A stretch of DNA of 64,000 bases from Mumia quercus (GTDB taxonomy: Bacteria > Actinomycetota > Actinomycetes > Propionibacteriales > Nocardioidaceae). The stretch spans positions 448,498-512,497 of the forward strand of contig NZ_JANZYO010000005.1 of assembly GCF_025506335.1 (NCBI RefSeq), written 5' to 3'. Every line of letters starts with the position of its first letter. Positions within the stretch are counted from its first letter, which is position 1. This document shows, one piece after another, positions 62,087 through 64,000 of this stretch. The translations under genes were made by a program, and so were the position numbers. Under the pieces are notes generated by a model. The model saw nothing but the letters and a program-made list of their open reading frames with translations. It did no database searches and had not been told where the DNA came from.

Positions 62087-63496
62087 TCAGGCGTCCTGGA
62101 TCCGTGCGAAGGGCGCCGCCTGCTCCAGCTCGAAGGCGAGCTCGAGCAGGGTCCTCTCGTCGCCGAGGTCGGCAGAGAAGTGGGCGCCCAGCGGGAGACC
62201 CGAACGTGTCCGGCCGAGCGGCAGCGAGATCGCCGGGCCGCCCGCGACGTTGTTGAGCGGCGTGAAGCCCACGTACGCGTGCAGCCGTGCGAACAGGCGG
62301 TCGAAGTCGGCAGTGGGGGAGAGGTAGCCGAGCTTCGGCGTGGTGTGCGCGAGGACGGGCGACAGGACGACGTCGTACGTCCTGAACAGCGCGCGGTACT
62401 CCCGCTCGGTGCGTCGCAGCCGGTAGAGCGTGGCGGGGAAGCGCCGATAGCCCGCACGGAACGCCGCAGCGAGGCCCTTGGTGAGGTTGTCCGTACGGGC
62501 CGGGTCGAAGTCGGGGCCGTAGCCGCGCTTGCCGGTCGCCGTCACGTACCAGGCGAGGAAACCCCAGTAGAGCGAGAAGTCGCGCGCGAACTGCTCGGTG
62601 ATCGGGAGCGGGATCTCCTCCACGTGGTGGCCCAGGCGCGCCAGCAGCTCGGCGGTGTCGGACGTCGCCGTACGGGTGTCGCGGTCGCTGGGGCCGGTGA
62701 CGGAGTCGTAGAGGACGCCGATGCGCAGGCGGGTCGTGCCCGGCCCCTCGACCAGGCGTACGGCGGGCAGCTTGGGGTTGCGGTACGCCCGCTCGGCCGC
62801 GGCGAAGAACCGGGCCGTGTCGCGCACCGAGCGCGTCACGACGCCCTGGGTGACGACCTTGACGGGCATCGTCTCGTCGAGGCGGTCGGGCGTGATCCGG
62901 CCGCGGGTCGGCTTGAGTCCGACGAGGCCGCACGCGGCCGCGGGGATCCGGATCGAGCCGCCGCCGTCGTTCGCATGGGCGATCGGCACCGCGCCGGCGG
63001 CGACCAGTGCGGCGGAGCCGCCTGAGGAGGCGCCCGAGGAGTACGCCGGGTTCCACGGGTTGCGCACCGGCGGGCGAGTCATGAACTCGGTCGAGGCGCT
63101 GAACCCGAACTCCGGCAGCCGGGACTTGCCGAGGAAGGTAAGCCCTTGGGTAGCCCACATGCGGACGAAGTCGCTGTCGGTGCGGGCCAGCCGCGGGGTG
63201 TAGGCCTCGGAGCCGTTGCCCGTGGGCCAGCCGGCGACGTCGACGTTGTCCTTGACGAGCGTCGGCACGCCCGCGAAGACACCGGACTGCTCGCGGTCCG
63301 CGGCGTCGAGGGCGCGGTCGGGGTCGAGGTGCTCGACGGCGTCGAGCGCACTGACCGCCTCGATCCGTGACAGGGCGGCCTCGGCGGCCTCTCGCGGCTT
63401 GATCTGCCTCGTGGCGACGAGCTCGGCGACCCCGGTCGCGTCGAGGTCGCCCAGGACGTCGTCACGGAACGCGTGGATGCGGTCAGAGGTCGTCAC
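62087..63496 (-). CDS. Amidase signature family protein
   Basis: A 469-residue cytosolic amidase. The Ser-cisSer-Lys triad is visible: lysine in PTLVKDNVD (about 81), the glycine- and serine-rich SSGASSGGSAALVAAG holding both serines (about 153-165), and DGGGSIRIPAAACGLVGLKPTRGRI next. The family hydrolyses amides from nitriles to peptides; the substrate here is not predictable. GTG 63496 has GGAGG five bases upstream. It is monocistronic, with the repeat block beginning some 75 bases upstream of its start. Confidence 0.9.
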   Translation of the reverse strand: MTTSDRIHAFRDDVLGDLDATGVAELVATRQIKPREAAEAALSRIEAVSALDAVEHLDPDRALDAADREQSGVFAGVPTLVKDNVDVAGWPTGNGSEAYTPRLARTDSDFVRMWATQGLTFLGKSRLPEFGFSASTEFMTRPPVRNPWNPAYSSGASSGGSAALVAAGAVPIAHANDGGGSIRIPAAACGLVGLKPTRGRITPDRLDETMPVKVVTQGVVTRSVRDTARFFAAAERAYRNPKLPAVRLVEGPGTTRLRIGVLYDSVTGPSDRDTRTATSDTAELLARLGHHVEEIPLPITEQFARDFSLYWGFLAWYVTATGKRGYGPDFDPARTDNLTKGLAAAFRAGYRRFPATLYRLRRTEREYRALFRTYDVVLSPVLAHTTPKLGYLSPTADFDRLFARLHAYVGFTPLNNVAGGPAISLPLGRTRSGLPLGAHFSADLGDERTLLELAFELEQAAPFARIQDA

Positions 63497-63575
63497 GAGC
63501 CCTCCTGGAACGCGGCTGTGGTCTGGGTCACCCCGGAGCGTACCAGTGGGTAACCGCCGCCGACCGCCCTCAGAC

Positions 63576-63872
63576 GTTGGTCGAGTCGGGCGGAGCGCGG
63601 GGGTATGGGTGGTCGAGTAGGGCGGAGCGCGGGGGTGTGGGTGGTCGAGTGGGGCGGAGCGCTAGCGGAGTCCCGTATCGAGACCCTGTGGTCTCGATAC
63701 GCCCTCAGACGTTGGTCGAGTGGGGCGGAGCGCTAGCGGAGTCCCGTATCGAGACCGTGTGGTCTCGATACGCCCTCGCCCAGGGGCTCGGGCTACTCGA
63801 CCAGCCGCTCGTCTGTTGGTCGAGGAGGGCGGAGCGCGGGGGTGTGGGTGGTCGAGTGGGGCGGAGCGCTAG
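63576..63872. repeat. Block of TTGGTCGAG / GTATCGAGACC repeats
   Basis: Six copies of (G)TTGGTCGAGT.GGGCGGAGCGC occur, at about 63576, 63609, 63641, 63711, 63814 and 63848. Two carry the perfect 11-base palindrome GTATCGAGACC/GGTCTCGATAC (63675-63700 and 63746-63771). A 47-base string is repeated exactly at 63619-63665 and 63826-63872. The whole unit, with ACTCGACCA at its far end, is an imperfect long palindrome of a kind I recall from intergenic regions of Nocardioidaceae and related actinobacteria. The block reads as tandem partial copies with no gene. Confidence 0.85.
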
Positions 63873-64000
63873 ATGTGATGTCCAGGCAGGTTGGTCAGTC
63901 TGGTGATGGGTGCGGCTTTGCCGATTGCTGAGTGGGGCCTGTGGTGGTTGTAGTGGTGGATCCATGCTGGCAGGGCGGCGAGGCGGGCTGATTCGGAGTT
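63869..64000 (-). CDS. IS481-family transposase, C-terminal part
   Basis: A frame of 43 residues enters from the right edge and ends at TAG (63869-63871). It reads LPAWIHHYNHHRPHSAIG then KAAPITRLTNLPGHHI, the C-terminal end of the DDE integrase core (W-x3-YN-x2-RPH), with the AIG...P..R spacing of IS481-type transposases. The catalytic DDE residues lie outside the window. The stop codon lies inside the CTAG string at the presumed insertion point. Confidence 0.8.
   Translation of the reverse strand, partial: NSESARLAALPAWIHHYNHHRPHSAIGKAAPITRLTNLPGHHI
63873..64000. mobile_element. IS481-family insertion sequence, cut by window edge
   Basis: The repeat block ends after GCTAG (63868-63872). 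In the matching copy at 63661-63665 GCTAG continues into CGGAGTCCC; here it continues into ATGTGATGTCCAGG. This places the element's end at about 63873. Terminal TGTGAtgTCC resembles the TGTGA ends reported for IS481. The other end and the target duplication are outside the window. Confidence 0.7.

Noticed and set aside
63577..63906. 109-codon plus-strand frame in the repeat block
   Set aside because: It is made of the repeat unit translated several times (GGVGGRVGRSA) and has no start signal; a product is unlikely.
1..64000. CRISPR array, prophage or integrative element inside the window
   Set aside because: There are no regularly spaced repeats, integrase with attachment sites or phage structural genes; the only mobile sequence is the IS fragment at the right edge.

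Overview
The window is about 64 kb of high-GC DNA with dense genes, frequent GTG starts, 4-base start/stop overlaps and a gene set typical of Actinomycetota. Coproporphyrin-type heme genes, topoisomerase IV beside HelR, DUF3000, DUF5998, DUF7455, an LprG/P55 pair and a TTGGTCGAG/GTATCGAGACC intergenic repeat point to a Propionibacteriales-like organism such as Nocardioidaceae. The family is an inference. The window is chromosomal core, and only its right edge looks mobile. I found no tRNA, rRNA or CRISPR array.

Layout. 1-4.2 kb: the start of a secreted phytase, a rhomboid protease, DUF456 and DUF7455 proteins, and a large secreted protein. 4.4-14.8 kb: parE and parC (topoisomerase IV) flank helR with a rifamycin-associated element, a beta-carbonic anhydrase, an LprG/P55-like lipoprotein-exporter pair and a VOC protein. 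14.9-19.5 kb: a GNAT/acyl-CoA synthetase fusion, a DUF5998 protein and a phosphodiesterase in one overlapping operon. 19.5-22.6 kb: an unusual signalling pair, a receiver-glutaredoxin-flavoprotein fusion overlapping a membrane class III cyclase. 22.7-28.9 kb: thymidine kinase, sulfurtransferase, a giant LuxR (LAL) regulator, two related membrane proteins and an MmcQ/YjbR protein. 28.9-36.8 kb: an ATP-dependent DNA ligase, a geranylgeranyl reductase, a queuosine-precursor transporter facing tgt, a Pro/Ser/Thr-rich membrane protein, and nucleoside hydrolase with ribokinase.

37-41 kb: an SbcD/SbcC-like nuclease-ATPase pair, translationally coupled to an SRPBCC protein. 41.8-48.6 kb: a SecDF fusion, a flavoprotein reductase, RNase D and DUF3000. 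48.7-52.4 kb: hemE-hemY-hemQ (coproporphyrin-dependent heme synthesis) and msrB. 53-57.3 kb: sulfite reductase, a small zinc-ribbon protein, APS reductase, a sirohydrochlorin chelatase and an atypical SDR. This operon is preceded by a cysteine-containing leader peptide with its own promoter and upstream direct repeats. 57.5-63.5 kb: an SRPBCC protein, AidB-like acyl-CoA dehydrogenase, RsgA, an M15-like peptidase and an amidase. 63.5-64 kb: a repeat block into which an IS481-type element, cut by the window edge, appears to have inserted at CTAG.

A recurring theme is a -10-like hexamer (TANNNT/CANNNT) ending 6-7 bases before the start codon of about twenty-five genes. This implies widespread leaderless transcription and was used to choose several starts.
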